This document shows positions 36,119-45,243 of a DNA stretch of 64,000 nt, one piece after another. The DNA lies in the NCBI RefSeq assembly GCF_000338295.1, contig NZ_ANMO01000120.1, positions 186,001 to 250,000 of the forward strand, read 5' to 3'. The translations under genes were made by a program, and so were the position numbers. The stretch is from Rhodopirellula europaea 6C (GTDB lineage: Bacteria > Planctomycetota > Planctomycetia > Pirellulales > Pirellulaceae). The notes below the pieces were generated by a model. The model was not told the DNA's origin. It did not search any database and saw only the letters and a list, made by a program, of their open reading frames with translations. How positions within the stretch are numbered: position 1 is the stretch's first letter; each line of letters begins with the position of its first letter.

Positions 36119-36961
36119 TCAGTTCGGTGCGAAGTTTGGCCGATTGTGCGAATTCACGTAAGCGGCAATGTCGTATGCTTCTTGGTCGGTCAAATCGGCG
36201 TCATCCAGTGGCATCGCGACTTGGAGCCACGACGCCATCTTCTGCACTCCAGCCAATCCGGCACCATCGTTAAAGGATTGATCGCCCCAAACCGGCGGGC
36301 CTTCATCGCTTCCCAGACCATCATCGGAATGACACGAAGCACAGCGATCCATGTAAAGCGACTCACCTCGATCAACACTGGGTGGCTTGGGAGGTTCGGT
36401 GAGCAACGTCATGTGGTTTGGACCGAGCGGCTTTGCGGGGTTCATCTTCAGCGGCGTGCCCTCTGATAGCCAAGTGATGTACGCGGCGATGGCGACCGGC
36501 ACTTTCGAACCGTTCGGCGGTCGTGTTCCGTTTTGGCTTCGGATGAAACAATTCAGTATCCGATCTTCGAGCGTGATGACGCTCTTTTCTCTGGGTGAGT
36601 AGGCGGGATACGCCGCTGCAACCCCGATGAATGACCCCGCCTTTTTGTGCCGACCGGCGTCCAAGTGACACGAAGTGCACTTCAACGAATTGCCAACGAA
36701 CGGCTTCGAAAGCGGATGCTCATTGGTTGTGTTGACCAGCGACTCACCCAGCCTCACGATTTCGCCGAGTTCACCTGGAGGGTAGGGCGGGCTCGATGAA
36801 GATTGATTCGTTGCAACCAAACGCACGTCGCCGGGATGGCTTCCTGCCGGCGATGCAGTGTTCTCATCCGCCACCGCCATCCAACCCAATGACACCGCGA
36901 CCATCCCGAACGTCAAGGCAAACAGAACTCGCAACGATCGAAAATCACCAAACCTACGCAT
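36119..36961 (-). CDS. Dihaem c-type cytochrome, thiosulfate dehydrogenase (TsdA)-like
   Basis: About 280 residues with an N-terminal membrane anchor or signal (VLFALTFGMVAVSLGWMAV). Two CxxCH haem sites occur: CTSCH inside NSLKCTSCHLDAGRHKKAG and CASCH inside MDRCASCHSDDG. Between them ILNCFIRSQNG matches the C-F-x-R-S-x-N-G motif carrying the unusual Cys ligand of TsdA. TsdA oxidises thiosulfate to tetrathionate or runs in reverse. ATG at 36961 chosen just ahead of the hydrophobic segment; longer forms are possible. It is not beside the sulfur cluster at 58-63 kb. Confidence 0.72.
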   Translation of the reverse strand: MRRFGDFRSLRVLFALTFGMVAVSLGWMAVADENTASPAGSHPGDVRLVATNQSSSSPPYPPGELGEIVRLGESLVNTTNEHPLSKPFVGNSLKCTSCHLDAGRHKKAGSFIGVAAAYPAYSPREKSVITLEDRILNCFIRSQNGTRPPNGSKVPVAIAAYITWLSEGTPLKMNPAKPLGPNHMTLLTEPPKPPSVDRGESLYMDRCASCHSDDGLGSDEGPPVWGDQSFNDGAGLAGVQKMASWLQVAMPLDDADLTDQEAYDIAAYVNSHNRPNFAPN

Positions 36962-37277
36962 TGCACTGTGCCATTGAGGGAACGGAGCCATTGAGGAAAC
37001 GGAATTGGATAGAAACAGAACTGCCATCAAAAAGTAGCCAACGAACACCTATCGCGGAGACGGTGATTGCCCCCCCAAACGCAACCCATCCTGCGACCGG
37101 TCGCTGAGCTAGAGATGGCTTCTCAAAAGCCGGAACCGCCAAGGAACGTGCGGACAAGCACTGACTGGCACTTTCCCAACCGGCGGACTGTGCGGCGGAC
37201 AGTGCGTTCCAGCACATGGCCGCTCATGTCCCACATACGATCGTCGATTGTTTTGGGAAAATCCACACAGTTCCGGT
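36962..37277. other. Gene-free stretch
   Basis: About 316 bp upstream of the TsdA-like gene and downstream of the phosphoesterase. It contains two near-identical 15-bp units (CCATTGAGG then AACGG) at about 36970-37002, and no supported frame. Confidence 0.4.
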
Positions 37278-38192
37278 CTATGCCCTCGTCGACCGAAGCG
37301 TTTGCGATCGTTGGTTGGACCCAACGGTCTCAGTCGCTCGCGAATGGTGACTCGGTCGAATCGAAGGCGTCTCCAGGCGACGACCACCTCGGGCAAATTC
37401 GTGTCGGCTCAATGGAGCGAACTGGCCCGTTTGATCGTCAAAGATATGGTGGGTCACGATGATCGTTTGATCGGTCACGTCGATCTCGTTGAAGGAGTTT
37501 TTCTCTTTCTCGCGTCCTCGACCACGGCGTGACGTCGTTGTTCCACACTGCACGATCACGATGCCATGAGCGCGACCTGCGCCGGGATAGAAATCGAGCG
37601 TGTTGCCGATAAAGGCACGGTGCAAATGGCCGCCCATGATCAGTTCGACTCCGAGTTCGACGAACAAGTTGATTGCACGCTTTGCCTTCGGCATCGTTTG
37701 ATCGTGCAAGTAATCCGGTGCTGGGGCAAAGTGATGATGCGCAACGACAATCTTTGCCAAACCATCCGGAACACTACCAAACGCGTCGCGACAAAAATCG
37801 AGCTGGGACGGATGAATGCGTCCATTGCTGATGGCTGATCGCGGAGCGGTGGAATCGAGCCCCACGAAAAGTGCATCCGGAGTTTGCAACACCGTGTTCA
37901 ATTCGTTACTGATGTATTGACGGTAATAACGATGCGGGTCCGTCAGCCGTTCCACGATCCGGTATAGCGGCACGTCATGGTTGCCTGGAATGACAATTCG
38001 AGGAACATCCGGCAATTGATTGATGAACTCGGCGGCCTGCTGAAATTGCTCCGGCTTGGCACGCTGAGTCAGATCGCCACTGACCACGACCACGTCAGGA
38101 TCAATCGACGGAGCCGTTCGAAGCAACGCCGAACCAACGTTTGGCAGATAAGGTGGTCCGAAGTGAACGTCGGAGATATGCAAGATTTTCAT
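37278..38192 (-). CDS. Calcineurin-like metallophosphoesterase (cAMP/CpdA-like)
   Basis: 304 residues with the complete dimetal motif set: HISDVHFG, VVVSGDLTQRA, VIPGNHDVP, VAHHHFAP and MGGHLHRA. The layout matches class III cyclic-nucleotide phosphodiesterases and related cytosolic phosphoesterases. It would hydrolyse a phosphodiester or phosphomonoester, but the substrate is not determined. The C-terminal ~40 residues (basic, RHEFARGGRRLETPS) are not conserved. It stands divergent from the lipid operon. Confidence 0.85.
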   Translation of the reverse strand: MKILHISDVHFGPPYLPNVGSALLRTAPSIDPDVVVVSGDLTQRAKPEQFQQAAEFINQLPDVPRIVIPGNHDVPLYRIVERLTDPHRYYRQYISNELNTVLQTPDALFVGLDSTAPRSAISNGRIHPSQLDFCRDAFGSVPDGLAKIVVAHHHFAPAPDYLHDQTMPKAKRAINLFVELGVELIMGGHLHRAFIGNTLDFYPGAGRAHGIVIVQCGTTTSRRGRGREKEKNSFNEIDVTDQTIIVTHHIFDDQTGQFAPLSRHEFARGGRRLETPSIRPSHHSRATETVGSNQRSQTLRSTRA

Positions 38193-38421
38193 GGCACACG
38201 GATTGCTCGATCAAAGGTTCGTGAAGCGGGTACGGAGAAAGGATTTGGCAAACCCATCAACCGTTTGGTCGTTGGCTTTGGTTCCGTGTTGAAACCGTGG
38301 CGACCACAAACGGCTGAAGCACCAAAAGATTCCTCGATACCTGCTTCGTTCCGGGCAGCTTGAACTGGCAAAACCAAGGAAGCTTGCCCCACCGCTCCTC
38401 ATTGTTGCAATTCGCATACCG

Positions 38422-39363
38422 ATGAACTCATCCGTTTCCATCCTCTGCAACCCTCATGCATCCGGCTGGGATCGCTGTCGCGATGACCTTGAGCGTTCAG
38501 CAAGCGAGCGGGGACATCGTCTGGTCAAACTCGATCCAGACGACAAGTGGCTTGACCAAATCCGAGACACCCCGCCGCAACGTCTCTGTATCTTCGGAGG
38601 CGACGGGACACTTTCCAAGGTGGTCCAGAAACTCGACCTCGAAAAGATGCTGGAGCGATTTGAGCTGGGTTTGATCCCGGGCGGAACGGGAAATGACTTT
38701 GCTCGCTCGATTGGGATGCACGGACTACCTTGGCAGGATGCTTATGCCACCGCAACGGAGCAACCAGCAACACCGATTGATTTGATTGACATTCAAAACG
38801 GGTCCGCACATCTGATCATCAATGCCGCCACGGCTGGCTTTGGCGGATTGATTTCGGGTGAAGTCAGTTCTGCTGACAAGCAGCGGTGGGGATCGATGGC
38901 TTACTGGATCACCGCGGTCACCCATCTGACCTCCCTGCCAAAGTACTCCCTCGAATTGACATTCCAAGATGACACACATGCCAAGTTCGAGGTGTTTGGA
39001 TTGGCGATCGCGTCAGGTCGGTATGTCGGCGGCGGGTTTCCGGTGGCGCCCGAGGCGACGGTCAACGATGGTTTGCTGGATGTCACCGTCGTGCCGGTGA
39101 TGCCCGTTTCTGAATTGTTGGCTGCGGGAGTCGATACGACGTTTGGCTGGTATCACGAATCAGGACGAATCGCAACGTTCACCGCCCGCTGGGTTCGCGT
39201 CGAGTCCACGCCTCCACTGCCATACAGTTTGGACGGCGAAACCGAACAAAGTGACGGCGTTGAGTTCTCGATCCGCCCCGCTGCGATGCGTGTCGCATGC
39301 CATACCGAAGCCGTCGGCGTGCAGTCGCCGGGTGCATTCCAAACCGCTACGCAGTCTCCATGA
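38422..39363 (+). CDS. Diacylglycerol kinase-family lipid kinase
   Basis: 313 residues with the DAGK catalytic signature: ILCNPHASG at the start, CIFGGDGTLSKVV, then GLIPGGTGNDFARSIG, and the PLPYSLDGE segment near the C-terminus. It should transfer ATP phosphate to diacylglycerol or a related lipid, or to a long-chain base. It opens a rightward group followed by DksA-like, VTT, CdsA and CDP-alcohol phosphatidyltransferase genes, so it fits phosphatidic-acid supply for phospholipid synthesis. Gap to the next gene 115 bp. Confidence 0.88.
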   Translation: MNSSVSILCNPHASGWDRCRDDLERSASERGHRLVKLDPDDKWLDQIRDTPPQRLCIFGGDGTLSKVVQKLDLEKMLERFELGLIPGGTGNDFARSIGMHGLPWQDAYATATEQPATPIDLIDIQNGSAHLIINAATAGFGGLISGEVSSADKQRWGSMAYWITAVTHLTSLPKYSLELTFQDDTHAKFEVFGLAIASGRYVGGGFPVAPEATVNDGLLDVTVVPVMPVSELLAAGVDTTFGWYHESGRIATFTARWVRVESTPPLPYSLDGETEQSDGVEFSIRPAAMRVACHTEAVGVQSPGAFQTATQSP

Positions 39364-39478
39364 TTGAGGCTCCATGATTGAGGCGGCGATGGAACGAAAA
39401 AGTTCGCCGATGGTTTGCTTTCAAATTGGCGCGGCAGTTGCTCGCCTATGGGGCATCCAACCCCAACGAGGTGACACA

Positions 39479-39844
39479 ATGACACGAAACGATTTGATTC
39501 GCAGCCTGGTGAACAAACTTCAACGTCGCGCAGCGGAAATCCAGGAAATGGTTCGTACCGAGTTCGATGAGTTTCAACGCGTGAACGATCATACGGTTGG
39601 CGATGCCGGCGATCGCGGCATTGAATCTCACGCCAGCGAACTGACCAGTCGCATGGCCGAATCAGAAAGCCGCGAACTGGCGGACATCGAAGAGGCTCTG
39701 GATCGATTGCGAGACGGTACGTTTGGTGATTGCGAAGATTGTGGCAAATCGATTCCGATGAATCGGCTGCAAGTCGTACCTCACGCTCGCCGGTGTGTGC
39801 GATGTCAAAAGGCAAGTGAAAACAGTCAACTGATGGCCGTGTGA
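39479..39844 (+). CDS. TraR/DksA-type zinc-finger protein
   Basis: 121 residues: an N-terminal helical coiled-coil (LIRSLVNKLQRRAAEIQEMV onward), ELADIEEALDRLRDGTFGDC, and a four-Cys zinc finger (CEDCGKSIPM then RCVRCQK). DksA-family proteins enter the RNA polymerase secondary channel with (p)ppGpp. The ATG at 39479 follows GAGGTG; upstream in-frame codons lack support. Its stop overlaps the VTT gene's start (TGATG). Its place in a lipid operon hints at coupling membrane synthesis to growth state, by inference. Confidence 0.82.
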   Translation: MTRNDLIRSLVNKLQRRAAEIQEMVRTEFDEFQRVNDHTVGDAGDRGIESHASELTSRMAESESRELADIEEALDRLRDGTFGDCEDCGKSIPMNRLQVVPHARRCVRCQKASENSQLMAV

Positions 39845-40551
39845 TGCGACGATGGCTGATCTTGGTGCTGGTCGTGGCACTCCTCGCGACGCTTTGGTAT
39901 TTCTCGGGTGCTTCCATGCATCACGACACCATCGCGGAAAACGAGAAGTGGCTTCGATCCCTGATCAATGACCATCCGATTCTTTCGGTCGCCGCCGCCA
40001 CGGGCATCTACATTCTGACATCTTTGATCCCCGGAACGACAGGCAAATCCATCCTCTACGGATGGCTCTTCGGACTGTGGATTGGCCTGGCAATTGTCAG
40101 TATCTCACTAACAGTCGCCGCCTGCATTGCGTTGTTATCCGTTCGACTGATGTTTCGCGAATGGGCACTGCGCAAGGTCCCGCGGCTGGTTCGAAAGATT
40201 GAGTCAGCTCTCAACGTGGGAGGCCAAGCGACGTGCCTGCTAACACTTCGGTTGCTGCATGCACCCTACACGGGAGTGAACTATTCGGCCGGAGCAACCA
40301 ATGTACGGATTTCGACGTTCGCATGGACCACGTTGATTGGCATGATCCCCAGCAACGTCGTCTTCGTGCTAGCTGGTTCGCGGCTCCCCAGCGTTGATCG
40401 CTTGGGACGGCTCGATCTGTGGACCGTGGTGGATTGGAAAATTCTCCTGGTCAGTTCGGTCGTGATTGCGATTCCGTTGGTCATCACGCATTCGTCGCGA
40501 CGATTTCGTGGGATGGGCGATGAAGCGACTCCCGTCGAAGGAGGCTCGTGA
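39844..40551 (+). CDS. VTT-domain (TVP38/TMEM64/DedA-like) membrane protein
   Basis: 235 residues with about six membrane helices. The central VTT/SNARE-assoc motif is visible: TSLIPGTTGKSILYGWLFGL followed by a helix and LRLLHAPYTGVNYSAGATNV, then IGMIPSNVVFVLAGS. Relatives act as lipid scramblases or flippases, and some carry undecaprenyl phosphate or phosphatidylethanolamine across membranes. The ATG at 39844 overlaps the dksA-like stop; a GTG at 39841 is an alternative. Lies between dksA-like and cdsA. Confidence 0.78.
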   Translation: MRRWLILVLVVALLATLWYFSGASMHHDTIAENEKWLRSLINDHPILSVAAATGIYILTSLIPGTTGKSILYGWLFGLWIGLAIVSISLTVAACIALLSVRLMFREWALRKVPRLVRKIESALNVGGQATCLLTLRLLHAPYTGVNYSAGATNVRISTFAWTTLIGMIPSNVVFVLAGSRLPSVDRLGRLDLWTVVDWKILLVSSVVIAIPLVITHSSRRFRGMGDEATPVEGGS

Positions 40552-41513
40552 TGACCAATGTTGCGATCTCTGTGTTTGGATTGCTGTTGGTAGGAACTGT
40601 CTATCGATTGGCAACGCTGAAAGATTGGACCAGCGACCTTGCTCGCAAACGCTTGGGCAGCTTGCTTTCGTGGTGGATCGTTTCCACTTGGGTTCTGCTC
40701 TGTGCAGTTGGCGGAACGATCATCGCCTCGCTGTTATTTGCGACGGTGAGCACGCTTGCATTCCGAGAGTATGCAAGACTTGCTTTTCATCACGACAATG
40801 AGAGCAGCCAACCCAACATTCAACGCCACTCAGAGAACAAGACACACGCTCTGCCGGCCATGCCAATCATGGCGGTTGGTTACGTCTGCATCGCATCGCT
40901 GTACGCGGGGCTCGCCGCGGGCGCGGACCACACACTCATCCTTTGCCTTCCACTGGCTTGCGTCATCATCGCAGGCAGCGTGCTGATGATGACGACATCT
41001 ACGAAACGATTCACCAGCGATGTTGGTGGACTTGTTTATGGTGTCACGCTAACGGGGTGTCTTCCCGCAGCATCGATTTTGCTGCTTCCGCCTGACGCAA
41101 CTCCGTCGCTCGAAATCCCGGGTTGGTTTTTGCTGTTGATTTGCTTAACCGAAGTCAACGACATCACCGCCGCTTGGTTCGGCAGAGCATTGGGACGGCA
41201 CAAACTCGCCCCGACCCTTTCGCCCAACAAAACGATGGAAGGATTCATCGGCGGGACTCTCACCACCATCACGCTAGCCATCCTCATCGGCCCACATGTC
41301 ACCGCCATGTCACACGCGACGAGCGGCATTTTGGGTCTGGCAATCGCGATTGTGGGAACTCTCGGCGATCTCAACATGTCCGCGATCAAACGTTCCGCAG
41401 GCGTGAAAGACAGCGGCGATGTCTTGCCCGGGCAAGGCGGCATTCTTGATCGCATCGATTCCCTAACATTCACCGCCCCGGTCGCGTTGCTGCTAATGAA
41501 GGTCCTTTCATGA
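40551..41513 (+). CDS. cdsA: Phosphatidate cytidylyltransferase (CdsA)
   Basis: 320 residues, multi-pass membrane enzyme converting phosphatidic acid and CTP to CDP-diacylglycerol. The C-terminal signature is present: KLAPTLSPNKTMEGFIGG, then VGTLGDLNMSAIKRSAGVKD and LPGQGGILDRIDSL, whose Asp and Lys residues bind CTP-Mg. The ATG at 40551 overlaps the previous stop (TGATG). It supplies the CDP-lipid consumed by the next gene. Confidence 0.92.
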   Translation: MTNVAISVFGLLLVGTVYRLATLKDWTSDLARKRLGSLLSWWIVSTWVLLCAVGGTIIASLLFATVSTLAFREYARLAFHHDNESSQPNIQRHSENKTHALPAMPIMAVGYVCIASLYAGLAAGADHTLILCLPLACVIIAGSVLMMTTSTKRFTSDVGGLVYGVTLTGCLPAASILLLPPDATPSLEIPGWFLLLICLTEVNDITAAWFGRALGRHKLAPTLSPNKTMEGFIGGTLTTITLAILIGPHVTAMSHATSGILGLAIAIVGTLGDLNMSAIKRSAGVKDSGDVLPGQGGILDRIDSLTFTAPVALLLMKVLS

Positions 41514-42190
41514 ACAACGCAGAACAGATCGCGCCGCCTCCCGCCAACCGTGGCCCTAACATGCCAAGCGGCGATGGAAAACCCAATTCCACTGCGCCCG
41601 AGCATGTCACGTCCAATCCAGTCATATCCAACCTCACAGTGCCCAACATCATCTGCGTCCTGCGAGCGTTGCTTTCGCCGTTCATGGTTTTGTTGGCTTG
41701 GAACGATCAAGCTCAAGCCACGCTGATCTTGTTCATCGTTTTGACCTTATCAGACACCGTCGATGGGAAGATCGCTCGATGGCTCGACCAACGCACTGAG
41801 ATTGGCCCGAAACTCGACAGCATCGCGGATGCGGCCATGTACGTCTGCCTAGCATTGTCGCTGTTGTTCTTACGAGCTGACCTATTGGCGAACGAAGCAA
41901 TTTGGATTGCCGCGGCGATCGGCAGCTTCATCGCGGCGGAATGCTTTGCTCTGCTCAAGTTTGGCAAGCTACCGACCTACCACACGCGAACCGCAAAGAC
42001 CGCCTGGTTGCTAGTCGGGATTGCCGCGGTCAACCTTTTGATCGGCGGACCAGCTTGGCCACTTCATATTGCCATGGCGAGCGTCATCGTTGCCAATATC
42101 GAAAGCGGATTGTTGACCTATTCTTTGAAGAAACCGGTCAGCGACGTGACGTCAATCTTTCATGTCCGTGGCAAACAAAACCTGACATAG
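41510..42190 (+). CDS. CDP-alcohol phosphatidyltransferase
   Basis: 226 residues. A disordered N-terminus (~45 residues, Pro/Ala-rich) precedes a multi-helix membrane domain. The catalytic signature is intact: DTVDGKIARWLDQRTEIG, then PKLDSIADAAMY, matching D-x2-DG-x2-AR-x8-G-x3-D-x3-D. It would swap CMP of CDP-diacylglycerol for an alcohol head group (glycerol phosphate, serine or inositol). Which acceptor is not clear from sequence. The ATG overlaps the cdsA stop (ATGA), so the enzyme pair is co-translated. Confidence 0.88.
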   Translation: MNNAEQIAPPPANRGPNMPSGDGKPNSTAPEHVTSNPVISNLTVPNIICVLRALLSPFMVLLAWNDQAQATLILFIVLTLSDTVDGKIARWLDQRTEIGPKLDSIADAAMYVCLALSLLFLRADLLANEAIWIAAAIGSFIAAECFALLKFGKLPTYHTRTAKTAWLLVGIAAVNLLIGGPAWPLHIAMASVIVANIESGLLTYSLKKPVSDVTSIFHVRGKQNLT

Positions 42191-42233
42191 CGTTCGCCGC
42201 AGGCAGTCAAATTTGCCTGGCCGCCGCTCCAGC

Positions 42234-43778
42234 TCATGGCGAACGAAGCGACATGCAAACGCGGGTTCCATCGGCGGGTTTGGTGGAGACACCCGCGCGG
42301 GCAGGATTCTGTGGCAATTCCGACCGGAAACGGAACGTTTTCACCAATGCCCCAACGGTCAACCCGACCTCCAATTCACCCAGGTGTTTGCCGGGACAAA
42401 CTCTCGGGCCGTGCCCAAAACCGAAATGCAACGTGTCCTTTGCTGCCCGACCCGACTCAGCAAGAATTCGCCAGCGATCGGGTTCAAACACGTTCGCCGG
42501 ATAGCCAGACACCTCCACGCCCCAGTGGTCCTCATGACGATTGGCATGCCACACGTCCAGTAACAAATGGGTGCCCCAGGGAATGAACATTTTTCGACCG
42601 TCGGCCGACGTCACCCAAGTATCGGCGGTGGCTCGTCGCGGCAAAAAGTATAACGAAGGTGTCAACCGCAATGTCTCGTCCAACACCGCTCGCAGGTATT
42701 TCGCCCCCGCCAAGATCTCCGGTGTGTAAACATCGATGTCCTTCACTTCTTCGAAGACTTTCTCTTGCGCATCAGGATGACGTGCCAAATGAGAGATCGC
42801 CCAAGTCGCGTAGGACGTCGTCGCTTCCAAAGCTCCCGCCAAGAAGACCTTGAGGTTGCTGATCAACTTCGCATCGGGTGCATCTGACTTGAATTGCTTC
42901 CACAAAGCTTTCTTTTCGCCGCGAGGAGCCAAAATTCGCTGTGTCAGTTCCTCGAACGTGGCATCATCTGCTTTCGCTCGAACAATCCGATCGCTCAAGC
43001 TCGGAAACTTCCGCCATGGAACCCCAAGCCGATTCTTCACCGTGTCTGAGACAATATGGTCGATCACACGCTCCAAAGCAGGAACATACTTTTCACGCAG
43101 CTCTTCATAGCTAATTTCGGCACCGAAAAAGTTGTTGGTGAGCATTTCCAGCATCACCACCTTGACTTCGGGTTCCAACGGAATGTCCACCGTCTCTTGA
43201 CCACTGGCCGCTAGATGCTGTCGCAGCACATCGATCCGTCCCCGAACAGTTTCTCGAAAGGTGTCGGCGAACTCGCAAAACTGTTCCGGTTGAAACAAGG
43301 TCGTTTTGCCGAATGGACATGCCGCGATTTTCCGCTGTTTTTTCCACTCCGCTCCGTTGGCGTATAGCAACGTATCGGTGCCGGTCGCTCGAGCAATGCC
43401 GACCGAGGGAAGCGTGTCTCGATCGAATTGCCCCTCTCGATCTCCAGTCGCTGTCGCGATGGCTCGGATCATGCCCGGATCACGAGTCACCAGCACAGGT
43501 GCAAACCCGGGAACATCGAGGTACCGATTGTGGCGGCCCGGACCTTGTTCTTCTTCAGCATTCCAAAAGTACGTTTCGAGAATTCGAACTGGATCTTCGA
43601 AATTCCAGCGGTGCGGAAACGGCTGGGTGGGCCGACCTGATCTCGGATCAAACAAACGCACGCGTGACGGCATGCAATCCCCATCAAACGGACTGATCGC
43701 CAAGAATTGCTTTGGCAATCGCGAAAGACGTCGATAGCCAGGAAGGTGATCTTTCAAGTTGCTCGTTCCGTTCTGCAT
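42234..43778 (-). CDS. Cytochrome P450
   Basis: 514 residues with the P450 motifs in order: I-helix AGALEATTSYATW, K-helix ExxR in DETLRL, the PERF-like region FEPDRWR, and the haem loop FGFGHGPRVCPGKHLG with the Cys thiolate. It should insert oxygen into an organic substrate, with electrons from a ferredoxin system that is not encoded nearby. No membrane anchor is evident. It stands alone, divergent from the SGNH gene. Substrate unknown. Confidence 0.92.
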   Translation of the reverse strand: MQNGTSNLKDHLPGYRRLSRLPKQFLAISPFDGDCMPSRVRLFDPRSGRPTQPFPHRWNFEDPVRILETYFWNAEEEQGPGRHNRYLDVPGFAPVLVTRDPGMIRAIATATGDREGQFDRDTLPSVGIARATGTDTLLYANGAEWKKQRKIAACPFGKTTLFQPEQFCEFADTFRETVRGRIDVLRQHLAASGQETVDIPLEPEVKVVMLEMLTNNFFGAEISYEELREKYVPALERVIDHIVSDTVKNRLGVPWRKFPSLSDRIVRAKADDATFEELTQRILAPRGEKKALWKQFKSDAPDAKLISNLKVFLAGALEATTSYATWAISHLARHPDAQEKVFEEVKDIDVYTPEILAGAKYLRAVLDETLRLTPSLYFLPRRATADTWVTSADGRKMFIPWGTHLLLDVWHANRHEDHWGVEVSGYPANVFEPDRWRILAESGRAAKDTLHFGFGHGPRVCPGKHLGELEVGLTVGALVKTFRFRSELPQNPARAGVSTKPADGTRVCMSLRSP

Positions 43779-43968
43779 GAATCAGCTTCCTTCCTCAACC
43801 TATCGAAACCAAACTGCGGTCCGAACCAAAAACTCAAATCACCTCGCAATCGCAGTTACAATCGCGATTCCCGCCGGCAAAGCTCACGCACTCTCGCAGG
43901 ATTGTAGCACCAGCGACGGCCATCAATCTCTCCCACCCCAAACGCCTCCCTCTCACCGATCTCCATTC

Positions 43969-45243
43969 ATGCACCGACCTTCAAGCAAGCTTTGCTGTCT
44001 GATCTTTTGTTTGCTCACCTCGCATCAAGCTCACGGCGAGTTTGAACTTCGAGATGCGGTGGAATGCCATCCTCGCGCCGGACTGCCTCACTTCACCGCC
44101 AAGGTTGAATCAGGCGAAACCGTTCGCGTTGCCTATCTCGGCGGCAGCATCACTGCCGCACCGGGCTGGCGGATCCAGTCACGCCAGTGGTTACAACAGC
44201 AATATCCCGCGGCAACCATCGAAGAAATTCATGCGGCGATTGGTGGCACCGGGTCAGGCCTCGGTGTGTTTCGTCTTCAGCGTGATGCGTTGCAACACGA
44301 TCCGGATTTGTTGTTTGTGGAATTCGCTGTCAACGATGGCGGAACCGCCCCCGAACGCATCCATCAATCCATGGAAGGGATCGTGCGTCAAACCTGGGCC
44401 GCGAATCCGAACACTGACATTTGCTTTGTCTACACCCTGACGCAGCAGATGCTACCCGACTTGCAGTCCGGCAAGATGCCTCGCGCAGCCAGCGCGATGG
44501 AAGTGTTGGCCGATCACTATTCGATTCCCTCCATCCACTTTGGCGTCGAAGTCGCACGCTTGGAATCCGCTGGCAAGCTGGTTTTCAAAGCTCCCATGCC
44601 TGCGGACATGACCACCGAGCCGATGGTTTTCTCAACCGATGGAGTCCACCCCCACGTCGAAACCGGACACCGCGTCTACACCGAAACGATTGCACGATCA
44701 TGGCCGAAGATCATCGATGCAAACCAAACCACACAGCCGCATTCGCTTGGAAAGCCACTCCGAGATGACAACTGGGAACAAGCCAAGATGGTCGCCATTG
44801 AGCCCGAGATGTTAAGCGGGGACTGGACCAAGCTCCCCTCGGATCATTCGTTGGCCAAGCGGTTTCAACGGAACATGTCCGAGCTCTATCAAGCCAACGG
44901 CTCTGGTGCCAGCTTGGAGTTCACGTTCGAAGGTACCAACGCGGGAGTGTTCGACATCCTTGGCCCGGATGGTGGCGAAGTGCGTGTCCAAATCGACGGG
45001 AATGAATTCACTCGCAATCGAATTGATGGTTATTGCACCTACCACCGAATGGCAACACTGAAAGTTGGCGGGGAATTGGAACCGGGACGACACACCGTCA
45101 AAATTGAATTGACGCCCACACAACTGGACAAGCGAGAGATTCTCTTTGAACGAAATCAAGCGGATTTCGATGCGAAGCCAGAAAAGTACAAAGACCAAAC
45201 ATGGTACGCCTCCTCGTTGATGCTGATTGGCGACTTGAAGTGA
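43969..45243 (+). CDS. Secreted SGNH/GDSL-like hydrolase with C-terminal beta-domain
   Basis: 424 residues. ATG at 43969 (a long upstream extension has no support), with a signal peptide (LCCLIFCLLTSHQAHG). SGNH blocks are visible: VAYLGGSITAAPGWR (block I, catalytic Ser in GGS), AIGGTGSGLG (block II Gly), VEFAVNDGG (block III Asn) and DGVHPHVETGH (block V Asp/His). Residues ~255-424 form a beta-rich domain. It should remove acetyl or other acyl groups from glycans. Its stop overlaps the GTG start of a sugar O-acetyltransferase (GTGA). Confidence 0.8.
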   Translation: MHRPSSKLCCLIFCLLTSHQAHGEFELRDAVECHPRAGLPHFTAKVESGETVRVAYLGGSITAAPGWRIQSRQWLQQQYPAATIEEIHAAIGGTGSGLGVFRLQRDALQHDPDLLFVEFAVNDGGTAPERIHQSMEGIVRQTWAANPNTDICFVYTLTQQMLPDLQSGKMPRAASAMEVLADHYSIPSIHFGVEVARLESAGKLVFKAPMPADMTTEPMVFSTDGVHPHVETGHRVYTETIARSWPKIIDANQTTQPHSLGKPLRDDNWEQAKMVAIEPEMLSGDWTKLPSDHSLAKRFQRNMSELYQANGSGASLEFTFEGTNAGVFDILGPDGGEVRVQIDGNEFTRNRIDGYCTYHRMATLKVGGELEPGRHTVKIELTPTQLDKREILFERNQADFDAKPEKYKDQTWYASSLMLIGDLK

